The translations under genes were made by a program, and so were the position numbers. Of a stretch of 37,789 bases of DNA, positions 16,706 through 26,300 are shown piece after piece. A model generated the notes under the pieces. That model saw only the letters and a list, made by a program, of their open reading frames with translations, ran no database searches and was not told the origin of the DNA. Every line of letters starts with the position of its first letter. Within the stretch, counting starts at the first letter, position 1. Source of the stretch: Hahella sp. (lineage in GTDB: Bacteria > Pseudomonadota > Gammaproteobacteria > Pseudomonadales > Oleiphilaceae); NCBI GenBank assembly GCA_028280065.1, contig JANQMN010000145.1, positions 1 through 37,789 of the forward strand. Reading direction: 5' to 3'.

Positions 16706-16888
16706 TTAGTCCCGGAGTTTCCTCAATCTATCATTCAGCGCAGCAGTAACTGCCAAACCTATTTGTTTTGCCCGGTCAACTAAAAATTGCTCCGGAGTCT
16801 CAAGCTCGAACTTAGGTTCGGTGATGAATACTTCCCGATTATCCGCCTACCGCATCCATAGGCATGCAATGGAGACTATTCCGTCCAT
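16706..16888 (-). pseudogene. Decayed short reading frame, copy 1 of a dispersed element
   Basis: The 436-base gap at 16590-17025 contains no intact gene. On the minus strand a 61-codon frame runs from an ATG at 16888 to a TAA at 16706 and is broken by one in-frame TAG at 16847-16849. The readable part ends ETPEQFL, VDRAKQ, GLAVTAALNDRLRKLRD. A second, more decayed copy lies at about 29816-29930 with the counterparts ETREQFL and GKIGLAIIAALDHML. Retained protein-level similarity between two damaged copies suggests both derive from one coding sequence. I do not recognise the parent family; a small antitoxin-like or mobile-element protein is possible. Confidence 0.45.
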
Positions 16889-16908
16889 TGTTTGTTAACC
16901 CGTTAACA
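16867..16908. promoter_or_regulatory. Two inverted repeats upstream of the PEP-CTERM gene
   Basis: CAATGGA (16867-16873) pairs with TCCATTG (16884-16890). Three bases later TGTTAAC (16893-16899) and GTTAACA (16902-16908) form a second palindrome with a 2-base centre. GTTAAC also recurs near 16977. These sit 117-160 bases before the PEP-CTERM start and could be regulator sites for it. The first repeat also overlaps the start of the decayed frame. Confidence 0.35.
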
Positions 16909-17025
16909 CAAAGTATATAAAAAGTTACAAAGCGTAAGGTTTCTGCTGAGCAATAACGCCTCCTTAAGTAATCAACAGTTAACGACTTAACTCTTTTAAC
17001 CGATTATCTAAAGGTATCAGCTCAC

Positions 17026-17712
17026 ATGAAAACCTTCATTACCAGACTTACGCAAATAGGGTTCGCTCTGCTTCTCTGTAACTCAGCCGTCGCCGCTATT
17101 ATTGAAATAGATGCAATAAACCGGGGTGCTTATAACGCCGATGGTGTAACCGTGACAGGCGGATCGGGATCAGCAACCGGTAACTACGCTACCTCTGATT
17201 CCTACAAATCATTCTTTTCCGAGGCCGGTTTCAGAAGCTTTTTCAACTTCGATTTGAGTGATCTCTCCGGCATGGTCGTAACCTCAGTTACTTTTTATAT
17301 AGACAACGGAATCACGGCAAAAATTGAAGACGGCTACAACTTTAACCTGGTGGATTACAGCGGAGATATCGATCCGCTGGTAAAAAACTCAGGCGGTTCG
17401 GCAGCCTACGAGGACTTGGGAACAGGCGCCATATTCGCCAGTGAAAGCGATGTCCTCCAAGACTTTTTCACACTGGAGTTCAATGACACAGGCCTAGAAG
17501 CGATTAATGCCAGCATTGGCGGTGAATTTGCGTTCGGAGGCCAGTACGACTCAGACGTAAAAAACTCCGCCATCTTTGGTGCGACAAATGGAGGTAGTTA
17601 TGTGACCAAACTGATTATTGAGTACGCCGAGGTGCCGGAACCGAGTGGCATTGCCCTGTTATCGCTTGCCTTTACGGGATTGGTTCTACGGCGTAAGAGG
17701 GTTAAAGTCTAA
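17026..17712 (+). CDS. PEP-CTERM exported surface/extracellular protein
   Basis: A 228-residue secreted protein. It has an N-terminal signal peptide (about residues 1-23, ending near AVAA) and a C-terminal PEP-CTERM tail: VPEPSGIALLSLAFTGLVLR followed by RKRVKV, that is Pro-Glu-Pro, a hydrophobic span and a basic end. The tail is the sorting signal recognised by exosortase (EpsH/XrtA type) in biofilm- or exopolysaccharide-forming gram-negative bacteria. The mature part is acidic, rich in G, S, D and F, and likely beta-sandwich (FRSFFNFDLSDLSGMVVTSV resembles carbohydrate-binding-like exported domains). No exosortase gene is in the window. It probably has its own promoter. Confidence 0.85.
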   Translation: MKTFITRLTQIGFALLLCNSAVAAIIEIDAINRGAYNADGVTVTGGSGSATGNYATSDSYKSFFSEAGFRSFFNFDLSDLSGMVVTSVTFYIDNGITAKIEDGYNFNLVDYSGDIDPLVKNSGGSAAYEDLGTGAIFASESDVLQDFFTLEFNDTGLEAINASIGGEFAFGGQYDSDVKNSAIFGATNGGSYVTKLIIEYAEVPEPSGIALLSLAFTGLVLRRKRVKV

Positions 17713-17762
17713 GAGGCAAAATTCATAACGCTCTGCTTTCAGTGGCCCTTAAATTTTTGACG

Positions 17763-17821
17763 AGTCAATGGGGTCGGTCACGAGATACATTGACTTGTAC
17801 CACAACTATGCTTGTTGTGGT
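17763..17821. repeat. Two hairpins at the convergent ends of the PEP-CTERM gene and recD
   Basis: AGTCAATG (17763-17770) pairs perfectly with CATTGACT (17788-17795) across a 17-base loop containing GGGGTCGGTCACGAG. Directly after it, ACCACAAC (17799-17806) pairs perfectly with GTTGTGGT (17814-17821) and spans the recD stop codon. Neither has a T tract. They may act as a bidirectional transcription stop. The first resembles the short palindromic elements linked to REP-associated transposases. Confidence 0.5.
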
Positions 17822-19716
17822 TCAAACCGGGAACGCAGATTGCCTGTTAAACCGGATTTTCGTTGTACCTGGCGTGAAATCGCCCATTGCAGTAATGACA
17901 AATCGGATATCACCACGCAGTGGTGCCTGGCCCGGGTTAATCCGGTATAGATCAACTCTCTGGTCAGAATGGGTGAGTCACGATGTGGCATTAGAATGAG
18001 TACCTGATTGAATTCTGATCCCTGGCTTTTGTGAATCGTCATGGCGTACACCGTTTCGTGCTCCGGCAAACGGGCCGGCGATACACGTCTCAGGTCTCCC
18101 TTGGCATCCACGAAAAACGCTTTCAGGCGATTATTGTCCTCTTTGTCCGCCAGGATCAGGCCGATGTCGCCATTGAACAACTGCAGCTGGTAATTGTTGC
18201 GGGTGATCATGATGGGGCGACCCGGGTAAAACGTCGATTCGGTGGAAATGTGACCGTGGCGAGTCAGCACTGACTCGATGAAGCGGTTGATTTTGAGGGT
18301 ACCCAGCGGCGTCTCCCGCATTGCACATAGAACCCTTTGTTGATTAAACCGTCGAAGCGCTTCCTGTGGGTCTTGTGTTGTCCTGTAATCGCTATAGTGG
18401 TTCAGCACCCATTGGCTCAGATAGTCGCTGGTATCGGTACTCCACGACAAATCCGGAAAGTTGCCCTTCTGCAGTAGTGCTATGGCTTCTTTTGCCTGTC
18501 CATGATTGATGTGTTGCGCCAGTAAACCAATGCCGCTGTGCTCGTCAAACCGATAACTTTTTTGCAAAAAACAGAGATTATCCTGTAGCGGTATTTGCCT
18601 TGCCGTGCTCTGGGGCGGAGCGAAACGGGGCATGACCTGCCTGAAAAGTTGTACGATCTCCCCGCTGTAGGCCGCTGTCCCGAAACTGCAGATGTCCGCC
18701 AGTACGCTGCCCGCTTCCACGGAGGCCAGCTGGTCTTTGTCGCCCAAGAGAATCAAACGGCATTGGGTAGGTAACGCGCACACCAGATGTCGCAGCAGCG
18801 CCAGGTCTACCATTGACGCTTCATCGACGATAAGTACATCCAGATGCAATCGATTTTCCGCATGGTAGTAGTAGCTGGCCCGATCCCGATTATAGCCCAG
18901 CAGCCGGTGCAGGGTGTGCGACTTTTCGGGAATCATGGCGCGAACAGCCTCTGTTTCGATCACCGAGAGTTTGGCGGCTTTGATCGATTCCGACAGACGC
19001 GCGGCCGCTTTGCCGGTAGGGGCAGCCAGGCCGATTCGCAGCTCGCTGCCCGCGAGGGCCTGGTGTTGCTCTACCAGAATTGCGAGAATTTTGGTTACGG
19101 TGGTGGTTTTCCCGGTTCCGGGCCCGCCGGAAATCACGCACAGGTGATTGGCAACAGCCAGCACACAAGCGATCTGTTGCCAGTCGGTGGCATCGTGCTG
19201 CGCCGTACCGGACGGATTAAAGTAGCGTTGTAAAGCCGCCGTCAATGCCGGGTAATCTACCCGCTTCTTCAAGTCAATCGGCCGCATTTGTCGCAGCAGA
19301 TAATCACAGAGCTCCTTTTCGTAGAGCCAAAGCTTGTGCAAATAGAGTTTAACGTCTTTGCCATCCGGCACCAGAATCAGTGGCTGCAAGTCACCTGGGC
19401 TGCCCACCACGCCGCTCTTTTTCAGCCGGTCAACCCACTGTACCAGCGGAGGGGCACGGAGAGTCTCGTCAGCCTGGAGGTCTTTCTCGCCTTCAAACAG
19501 CAATTGGGAGGCATAGTGTTCCAGTGAAATGCACACATCCCCTGACGCACTTTGCCTGCTTGCCAGGCATCCTGCCATCAACAATGGTCCTGAGGGAGCG
19601 GAGGCGAGGCGCTGCAAAAGTTCCGCAAAGTAAAAATCAATAAAGTGAATCACACCTTGTTGAGCGAGATTCTTCAGAGCGTCAAGGGTGTTATTGGTTG
19701 CCATTGAACAGCTCAT
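17806..19716 (-). CDS. recD: Exodeoxyribonuclease V alpha subunit RecD
   Basis: A 636-residue superfamily 1B 5'-3' helicase. Visible motifs are Walker A SGGPGTGKTTT (about residues 196-206, K203), Walker B LIVDEASMVD, motif III LILLGDKDQLASVEAGSVLADI, AMTIHKSQGSEF and LIYTGLTRARHHCVVIS. RecD is the fast 5'-3' motor of RecBCD, which processes double-strand breaks and degrades foreign DNA. The ATG at 19716 overlaps the end of recB by 26 bases. The ATG at 19704, preceded by GGATGAG, is an equally good start. Length and motifs match a functional RecD. Confidence 0.95.
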   Translation of the reverse strand: MSCSMATNNTLDALKNLAQQGVIHFIDFYFAELLQRLASAPSGPLLMAGCLASRQSASGDVCISLEHYASQLLFEGEKDLQADETLRAPPLVQWVDRLKKSGVVGSPGDLQPLILVPDGKDVKLYLHKLWLYEKELCDYLLRQMRPIDLKKRVDYPALTAALQRYFNPSGTAQHDATDWQQIACVLAVANHLCVISGGPGTGKTTTVTKILAILVEQHQALAGSELRIGLAAPTGKAAARLSESIKAAKLSVIETEAVRAMIPEKSHTLHRLLGYNRDRASYYYHAENRLHLDVLIVDEASMVDLALLRHLVCALPTQCRLILLGDKDQLASVEAGSVLADICSFGTAAYSGEIVQLFRQVMPRFAPPQSTARQIPLQDNLCFLQKSYRFDEHSGIGLLAQHINHGQAKEAIALLQKGNFPDLSWSTDTSDYLSQWVLNHYSDYRTTQDPQEALRRFNQQRVLCAMRETPLGTLKINRFIESVLTRHGHISTESTFYPGRPIMITRNNYQLQLFNGDIGLILADKEDNNRLKAFFVDAKGDLRRVSPARLPEHETVYAMTIHKSQGSEFNQVLILMPHRDSPILTRELIYTGLTRARHHCVVISDLSLLQWAISRQVQRKSGLTGNLRSRFEPQQA

Positions 19717-22700
19717 CCAGTTCGGTTATCAGTGCCGACGAGGGTCGGTCGGTAAAAATACCCGTTTTCGGGTTCTGGGTGGGCCTTATGCCTCTCAGAA
19801 ACAAATAGCAAACGCCACCAAAGTGGCGCTCATAACGGTAGGCAGGCAGTCGCTGCTTCAGGTACCGGTGTAGGGCCAGGCTATAAATGAGATATTGCAG
19901 ATCATAACGATGGTGATCGATGGCCTCCTGAAGCGCTGCGGTATCGTAGTCTTCCAGGCTGTCCCCGAGGTGATTGGACTTGTAGTCCGCTACATAAAAT
20001 CTGCCTTCGTAACTGAAAATCAAATCGATAAAGCCCTTCATCATGCCCTTGGCCAGTTCAAAATCCAAAGCGGCGCGGCTGCTGTGGCTTGGTTCGCTTG
20101 CTTGGCTTGGCTGGTTTGGATGAGTTGAATGGCTTGGATAGTAGCGTTCGATGAGCCGATTCAGCACCGCAGCCCGCAATGGAGAGACCGGAAAGTGAAA
20201 CTCCATTTCCACCAGTCGTTGGCGGTTGGAAATGTGCTTCAACCGAAGATCAGAACCTGCTTGCAGGGGCGCAGAGAGGACCTGCGCCACCATGTCGCTG
20301 ATGACCGGCAGCCACTCAGGCTCAAAGCCATAACGATGCAACTGCTCAACAATCACCCTGTCGATGGCCTGTTGACTGGGCTCGGTAAAATCAATCGATT
20401 CAAAAACCGAGTGCATAAAGGTACCCGCTCTGGCTCCCTTGGGAAATTCCATAATGGAATGGAATGCAGGAGTGCTGTTTTGTGCCTCTGGTTGCTGTAG
20501 GGCATCGTGATCTGGCAATTCATGCCACTGGGAACCGCTACTGGTGACCAGGGCAGAGAAACTCGCCAGTCGCCAGCTGCGGTCAATGGTGCGTTGCAGC
20601 TTGCGGTAGTTGGCAGGCGAAGTACCCGGTGCGGAATGTATCTTCCATTGAGACAGTGACCCTGTGGTGGAGCCACTTTCGTGGATCACTTCGTAGTCGA
20701 ACAGGTTGCCTTGACCGGCTAGATCGGACAGATGGTTTTGCAACTCTCGATCCGTCATTGCGCCCATGATCGGGGGAACCCGCTGTTGAACAAATCGCCC
20801 CGTCGGCTGGTAAAGCAGATAGGCCAGCGCGGAAAATTGGGCGCCATCCACTTGTCCCCATGCCAGATAACAGCGATATTTTGCACGGGTAATGGCGACA
20901 TAGAGCAGGCGCAGGTCTTCGGCTAATCGTTCCTGTTCCGCAACATGATAATTGCGCTTTTTATTGTTTGGCCGCAAATCCACACAGGGAACACCGCGAT
21001 GAAACAGCAAGGGTTTGTTGCTATCTGTCTTTCTACAATTCCAGACAAACGGAGCAAATACGATGTCGTACTGGAGCCCCTTACTTTTATGGATAGTGAC
21101 GATTTTGACCAGTGCCTCGTCACTCTCCAGCCGCAGTTGTTGTTCCTCATCGGCATCGAGAAAATACTGGCGCTCGTAAAACCACTGGATCAGGCCATGC
21201 AATCCTACCAGCGTGCTGCTGGCCTTTTGAAGGGTTTCGGCGAGATGCAACAGGTTGGTGATTTTACGTTCTCCGGACGGTGACGCCAGTAGCCGCTGAC
21301 TGATGTGCTGTTCGTGCAGCAGTCGAAGAAACATCGCCATGAAGCTTTTCTTCAACCACAATTCGCGATACCCGTCGAAAGTCTGAAGCCACTGATCGAA
21401 GTACTGGTTGTCTTTGGACAGGCTGTCTAATTGCTCGGCGGTAAGTCCCATTATTTCTGTTGCCAGCCCGGCTTTCATCAGGCGTTCGTCACCGGGTGTG
21501 GCAATGGCCCGCAGGAGAAATAGAAGGTCTTTGGCTTCGCGGGTTTCGTAAACACTGTTGCGGCTGTAAAACACGCTGCTGATTCCGGCATCTCTGAGTG
21601 CTTGCTGAATCTTCTCGGCCTGGAAGCGGCTTTGCACCAATATCGCAATATGGTGAGGCCGGACCGGTTGCTTGCCGATGGCGGCAGACTGATTCAGCAA
21701 ACCCAGTATTTTTTCTGCCGTCCAGCGAGAAACCAAGTGTTCCGCATCGCGTTTTTTTATCAGTTCGCGCTTTTTGCTGTGACCGGATTGAGCGAACGGG
21801 TCTTCCACTGTTTTTGTCAGGGTGTTGTTGTCTGTTCTGGAAATAAAACCTACCTGCACAGGCGGAACCACTGCTCCCTCCTGCATGAACTGTTCGTCAT
21901 CACGGACGCCTGAAGACTGCACGGCGAAATACGGAATCTGCGCAAACACGAAGGGATCAGCCGCTTCACCAAACAGCCGGTTCACTGCGGCCACCATGGC
22001 TGAAGTAGAACGCCAGTTGGTGCCCAGCGTATAGATCTGGTCTGGATCAACATCCTGCTTGGCTTGAATGTAAGTAAAGACGTCTGCGCCGCGAAAACCG
22101 TAGATCGACTGCTTGGGATCGCCGATCATCACCAGACAGCCAGCCGCGCTTTTTGGGTAAACGGCATTGAAAACCGCGTACTGGGTGGGGTCCGTATCTT
22201 GAAACTCGTCAATCATCGCCACCGGGAACTGGCTGCGGATTTTTTTTGCCAGTTTGCTGTTCGGATCATTGCGCAATGCTTCATTCAGCATGAGCAACAA
22301 ATCGTCGAAGCCAATGAGGGATTGCTGCCGTTTCTTGTTTTTTACCGCCTGCCTGCAATAGCTCAGCGCCTCTCTGATAATCAGATCCGGAATGGCTTTG
22401 ACGAAATGTTCCAGCCTGCTGCATTGTTCGAAAAAAGGATGCTCGGGGCCGCTGCTGCCTTTTACATTCTCCTTGATGACCCGAGAGGTAAAACGTTCGA
22501 AGTTTTCCGGTAACGAGGTAAGTGTTTTAGCTGACAAGAACCGCTCCAGTAGCCGCAGCAAACCATGTAATTTGTCCTTTCGGTACAAGTTTCGCTTAAG
22601 CCCCGGATGCTGCAAGAGCAGGTCCTTGATCTTCTCCTGTTGCTGTTGCCAAAGGGTTTGCAATCCGGAAAATGCCTGGTTGGCTTGGTCCAGGGCCAGA

Positions 22701-23335
22701 TGCAGGGTCAGCAACTGGTCGCTGTTGCCTTGTCGTAGCGTTGGTAGAAACCTGAGTTGCGGTTTGTTGAAATACGGATGGATCTCTTTGCGCAGCGTTT
22801 CAGGATTATGCCAGCGTTCCGTGACCAGGGAGACCAGATACGGCTGGGCCGGATAAAACTGGCTGCGCCAATAGTCTTGCACCGCTTCTTCCAAAAGCTC
22901 GCTTTCTTCCTGTAACAGCGTCTGTTTGAACAGAGCGCCGCTTTCGAAGGCGTGTTCCTGGAGCATCCGCTGACAAAAACCGTGGATGGTAAAAATGCTC
23001 ATTTCATCCAGGCAGCTCTGCGCCGCTTCCAGATGTGCAATGGTTTTTTTCTGGTCCTGACATTCCTTAAGCATTTTTGCCAGCAACACATCTTCCGATT
23101 TGCCCAATACAAATGCGTGCCGGGCTTCAATGAGTTTTGCGCGAATGCGGCCGCGCAACTCCTCGGTGGCGGCCTGAGTGAAGGTGACGACAAGAATTTG
23201 CCTGACGGTAAGCTGTCGTTCGATCAGCATGCGCAGGTACAGGTTGGCGATGGTAAAGGTTTTACCGGTACCAGCGCTGGCTTCGATCAGGCTGCGGCCC
23301 GCGAGGGGGAAATTCAGTATGTCCAGTATCTGCAA
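19691..23335 (-). CDS. recB: Exodeoxyribonuclease V beta subunit RecB (helicase-nuclease)
   Basis: A 1214-residue UvrD-like 3'-5' helicase fused to the RecB nuclease. Motifs are Walker A EASAGTGKT (residues 18-26, K25), VAMIDEFQDTDPTQY, GDPKQSIYGFRGAD, LGTNWRST, VTIHKSKGLQYDIVF, LLYVAITRAKYRCY, and the nuclease core with D1104 (GFIDLIF), D1117 and K1119 (ADYKSN). The start is TTG at 23335, with AGGA about 8 bases upstream and 10 bases after the recC stop. A Ser/Pro/His-rich repetitive stretch (about residues 1062-1085) sits just before the nuclease catalytic core and is encoded by a degenerate CTTGG-type repeat. All catalytic residues are kept, so activity is expected. Confidence 0.96.
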   Translation of the reverse strand: MQILDILNFPLAGRSLIEASAGTGKTFTIANLYLRMLIERQLTVRQILVVTFTQAATEELRGRIRAKLIEARHAFVLGKSEDVLLAKMLKECQDQKKTIAHLEAAQSCLDEMSIFTIHGFCQRMLQEHAFESGALFKQTLLQEESELLEEAVQDYWRSQFYPAQPYLVSLVTERWHNPETLRKEIHPYFNKPQLRFLPTLRQGNSDQLLTLHLALDQANQAFSGLQTLWQQQQEKIKDLLLQHPGLKRNLYRKDKLHGLLRLLERFLSAKTLTSLPENFERFTSRVIKENVKGSSGPEHPFFEQCSRLEHFVKAIPDLIIREALSYCRQAVKNKKRQQSLIGFDDLLLMLNEALRNDPNSKLAKKIRSQFPVAMIDEFQDTDPTQYAVFNAVYPKSAAGCLVMIGDPKQSIYGFRGADVFTYIQAKQDVDPDQIYTLGTNWRSTSAMVAAVNRLFGEAADPFVFAQIPYFAVQSSGVRDDEQFMQEGAVVPPVQVGFISRTDNNTLTKTVEDPFAQSGHSKKRELIKKRDAEHLVSRWTAEKILGLLNQSAAIGKQPVRPHHIAILVQSRFQAEKIQQALRDAGISSVFYSRNSVYETREAKDLLFLLRAIATPGDERLMKAGLATEIMGLTAEQLDSLSKDNQYFDQWLQTFDGYRELWLKKSFMAMFLRLLHEQHISQRLLASPSGERKITNLLHLAETLQKASSTLVGLHGLIQWFYERQYFLDADEEQQLRLESDEALVKIVTIHKSKGLQYDIVFAPFVWNCRKTDSNKPLLFHRGVPCVDLRPNNKKRNYHVAEQERLAEDLRLLYVAITRAKYRCYLAWGQVDGAQFSALAYLLYQPTGRFVQQRVPPIMGAMTDRELQNHLSDLAGQGNLFDYEVIHESGSTTGSLSQWKIHSAPGTSPANYRKLQRTIDRSWRLASFSALVTSSGSQWHELPDHDALQQPEAQNSTPAFHSIMEFPKGARAGTFMHSVFESIDFTEPSQQAIDRVIVEQLHRYGFEPEWLPVISDMVAQVLSAPLQAGSDLRLKHISNRQRLVEMEFHFPVSPLRAAVLNRLIERYYPSHSTHPNQPSQASEPSHSSRAALDFELAKGMMKGFIDLIFSYEGRFYVADYKSNHLGDSLEDYDTAALQEAIDHHRYDLQYLIYSLALHRYLKQRLPAYRYERHFGGVCYLFLRGIRPTQNPKTGIFTDRPSSALITELDELFNGNQ

Positions 23336-23345
23336 GGCTCGGTTC

Positions 23346-26300
23346 CTAAGTCTTGATCATGTGACGCAACAGGGGGGCATAGACATCGACTGCCAGATTT
23401 TTAAACTCTTGATCAAACAACGAGTCGGTCTCTTGATAGAGTCGCTGACTATAGTCTGAGCGATCCTCACCCGGCACAAAATTGTTTCCCAACCATACTT
23501 TTTCTGCCAGCCCCAGGCTTCCTTGATCAGAGACTCCCCGCTGCTGAGATTGTGCAAATGCAAAAGATGTCCGGGGAAAAAAGGGGAGCGGTCGAGAAAG
23601 GCCCTGCCAGTAAATGTCGAGCAGATTGCGTAAATGATCAAGAGCGTCTGCGGTTTCCCCTAATCTCACTTCGCCATCATTGGCAATGTGCAGGCTGGTG
23701 CGAGGGTAGGGTTTCTTAGTATTTATGGAGCTGCCGGAATGGTCCTGCTCTCGGCAATTAAGCAATAAATGGCAAATCCAAAGTCGGAGTTGGTCATTGG
23801 CACTGAGCTTATGGAAGTGAAATCGCAGTAAGTGTTCTGGAGTAATGTTGTCCAACCAGCCGCTCAGTCGGAAATCTCCCAGGCGCAGGTTGACTTCCAA
23901 AGGTTCTAGAGTTTCGTTCAAGTGTCCCTGTAGATTGTCGACAAAGGCGCTCATGCGGGTTCTGAGTTGTTGGTAGTAGAGTTGTCCGAACTGGTGGTAA
24001 GGCAGTCTGCCGGTGGCCTGCAAGACCCGGTAGTAATCATCCAGATTTTCTCCCTGCAGGGCTTTTTTCAGCAACTCTTGATTCAACTGGTAGGTTTCCA
24101 GGCGGTCCAGGGAAAATGGCTCATTTGCCAGCAAAGGCTGTTCGTCATGATCTAGCCAGATATTGAGCCGATGATTAAAGAAGTAACGCACCGGATGGTT
24201 AAAAAATCGCAGTAACTGGTCGAGTTCGATGTCCTTGAAGGTGGTATCGGGAGCGACCAGGGCATTATCGATAAACACAGGGGGAGGCAGTGTTTTGCCA
24301 AAACGAGCCTGGCACCACTCACGGGAGTAGCTGAATAGTGGCTCGTCAAGAAAGTACTGGTCGCTGAACGGCTGCAGGCGATGCTCGGTCAGTATCGCCA
24401 GCGGTGCTTCGTTATCTGCACAATAGCCCTGATCAATATAGTCAGCCAGCTCGGTGACCAGCCCGGAAGGCAGCATGCGACTGTTGTCCAGAATACTTCG
24501 GCCCACATAGCTGATGTAGAGACAGTTGCGGGCAGAGAGTATGGCCTCAAGAAACAGGTAGCGGTCATCATCACGGCGCGATCGATCACCCTTGCTGGGT
24601 TTATTGGCCATTAAATCAAATCCCAGCGGGCGCTGGATTCGTGGGAATACGGCATCATTCATGCCGAGCATGCAGATGACCTTGAAGGGAATACTGCGCA
24701 TGGGCACCATGGCGCAGAATGTGACCTGACCGGTAAGAAACTGACTGCCGCGGTCGACGGCGGTCAATTGGGTGGTGAGGTATTCCTTGATGACGCTGAT
24801 CGACACTGGCCTGTCCAGCGAAGACAGTTCAGCGTGTTCCAGCATGCTCTGCAGTTCTTCCCGAATGGACTGCATTGGAAAGTAATATTCGTCTTCGGCA
24901 AAAAATGTCTCAATCAGGTCGGTGATAATAGTGTGCCACTGTACGATGCTTTGTGGTTGAGACAGTTTGGAGCGAAAACCGGCGAGTCGATCGATAAAGT
25001 AGTTGAGCTGGCCGATAGTTTCCGGAATGTTGGTGTTGACCGGCAGTAAATCATGAGACAGTTGCTCCGCCACCACCGCATGACCCAACAGCATGCGGTC
25101 CATGCCGAAGGCCCAGGTATTCTGTTGGGTTTCCGGTAATCCCAGGTCTGCTTTGCTGGCAGCATCCTCAGCCCAGCACACCCCGGCATTCTGGGCCCAG
25201 AGTTTGAGGCCTTCCAGGCTATCCCGGTCAATGTCGAATTTGTCGAGGACGTGGGGGAAATCCAACAGTTCAAAAATTTCATCAATGGCAAAGCGGCTAT
25301 ACACCAAGTCCAGAAAACGGAGCAAATGATTGGTCACCGGATGTTCCTGCTGAAATGCCCTATCCGCAATGGACCAGGGTAAAAAGCGATCCTCAGCCAC
25401 AGAGTCGAAAACGGCTTCGATAAAAGGGGCGTAGTCATCAATGGCCGGCGCCATCACGATGATGTCTGAAGGCTGTAACGAGGCATCGTTCTGAAACAGT
25501 GCCAACAACTGATCATGGAGAACTTCAATTTCACGTAGATGGCTGTGGCAGCTGTGTACCTGCACCGAATTATCCTCAGCAGCGACCGGTTGCTTGGGGT
25601 TATCCAGGCCCATGTCCAATTGTGTCAGTCTGTTGTCTTCCCGTTCAATTTCGTGCACCTGATCGCTGCGATCAATCAGGTACAAAATGTCACTTTGAAT
25701 CCGGCTGAGCAGGCTCTTGGCATCCGGTTCGACAAACAGTTCTTCGTCCTCACAAGGGTAGTGGTGCAGCAACTCCAGAAAATCCCGTCCCAACTTCCCC
25801 ATGGATGCCAGCAGGCCGTTACCCTCGGTATAGAGCGCCAATGATGTATGACTGTATTTTTTGCGTAGCGTGCGAATTCTGGCGATGTCTTTGCGTGTCA
25901 GAATATCGCCCCAGTAGTGCAGGCAGGGATTCAGGATATAGAAGTGCACGTCAATCACCTCTGCGAGTCTCGCCAGCACTTCCAAGTGCGCCGGCGGCAG
26001 AGCCGGAATGCCAAACACCATCAGTCGCGTGGGTAGGGCGTTTCGGTCAAGTGTTCCTGCCTTGCACTTTGCAATAAACTGTTCCATCAGGGTGGCCCGA
26101 TGCGGCTCCTGGCAGGATTCGCTCAGAGCCCGCCACAGCTGCGCCTGCCAATGTTGGTCTTTGCCCGCTTGCCAATCGAGTATCCATTGCGGCCGGTACA
26201 CCATGTATTGGTCAAACAGGTCGGCAATCTGCACCGCCAACTGATAGCACTTGATATCATCATCTTCGGCAAGATAGTGTTGCAATGGCGCGAAGGCTCT

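Noticed and set aside
16847-16849. In-frame TAG in the decayed frame as pyrrolysine or readthrough
   Set aside because: No sign of a pyrrolysine system, and the second copy is frameshifted, which fits plain decay.
19895-23459. Many plus-strand open frames of 60-154 codons across recB
   Set aside because: They lie opposite a strongly supported recB with all helicase and nuclease motifs, lack ribosome binding sites and have no recognisable protein features.
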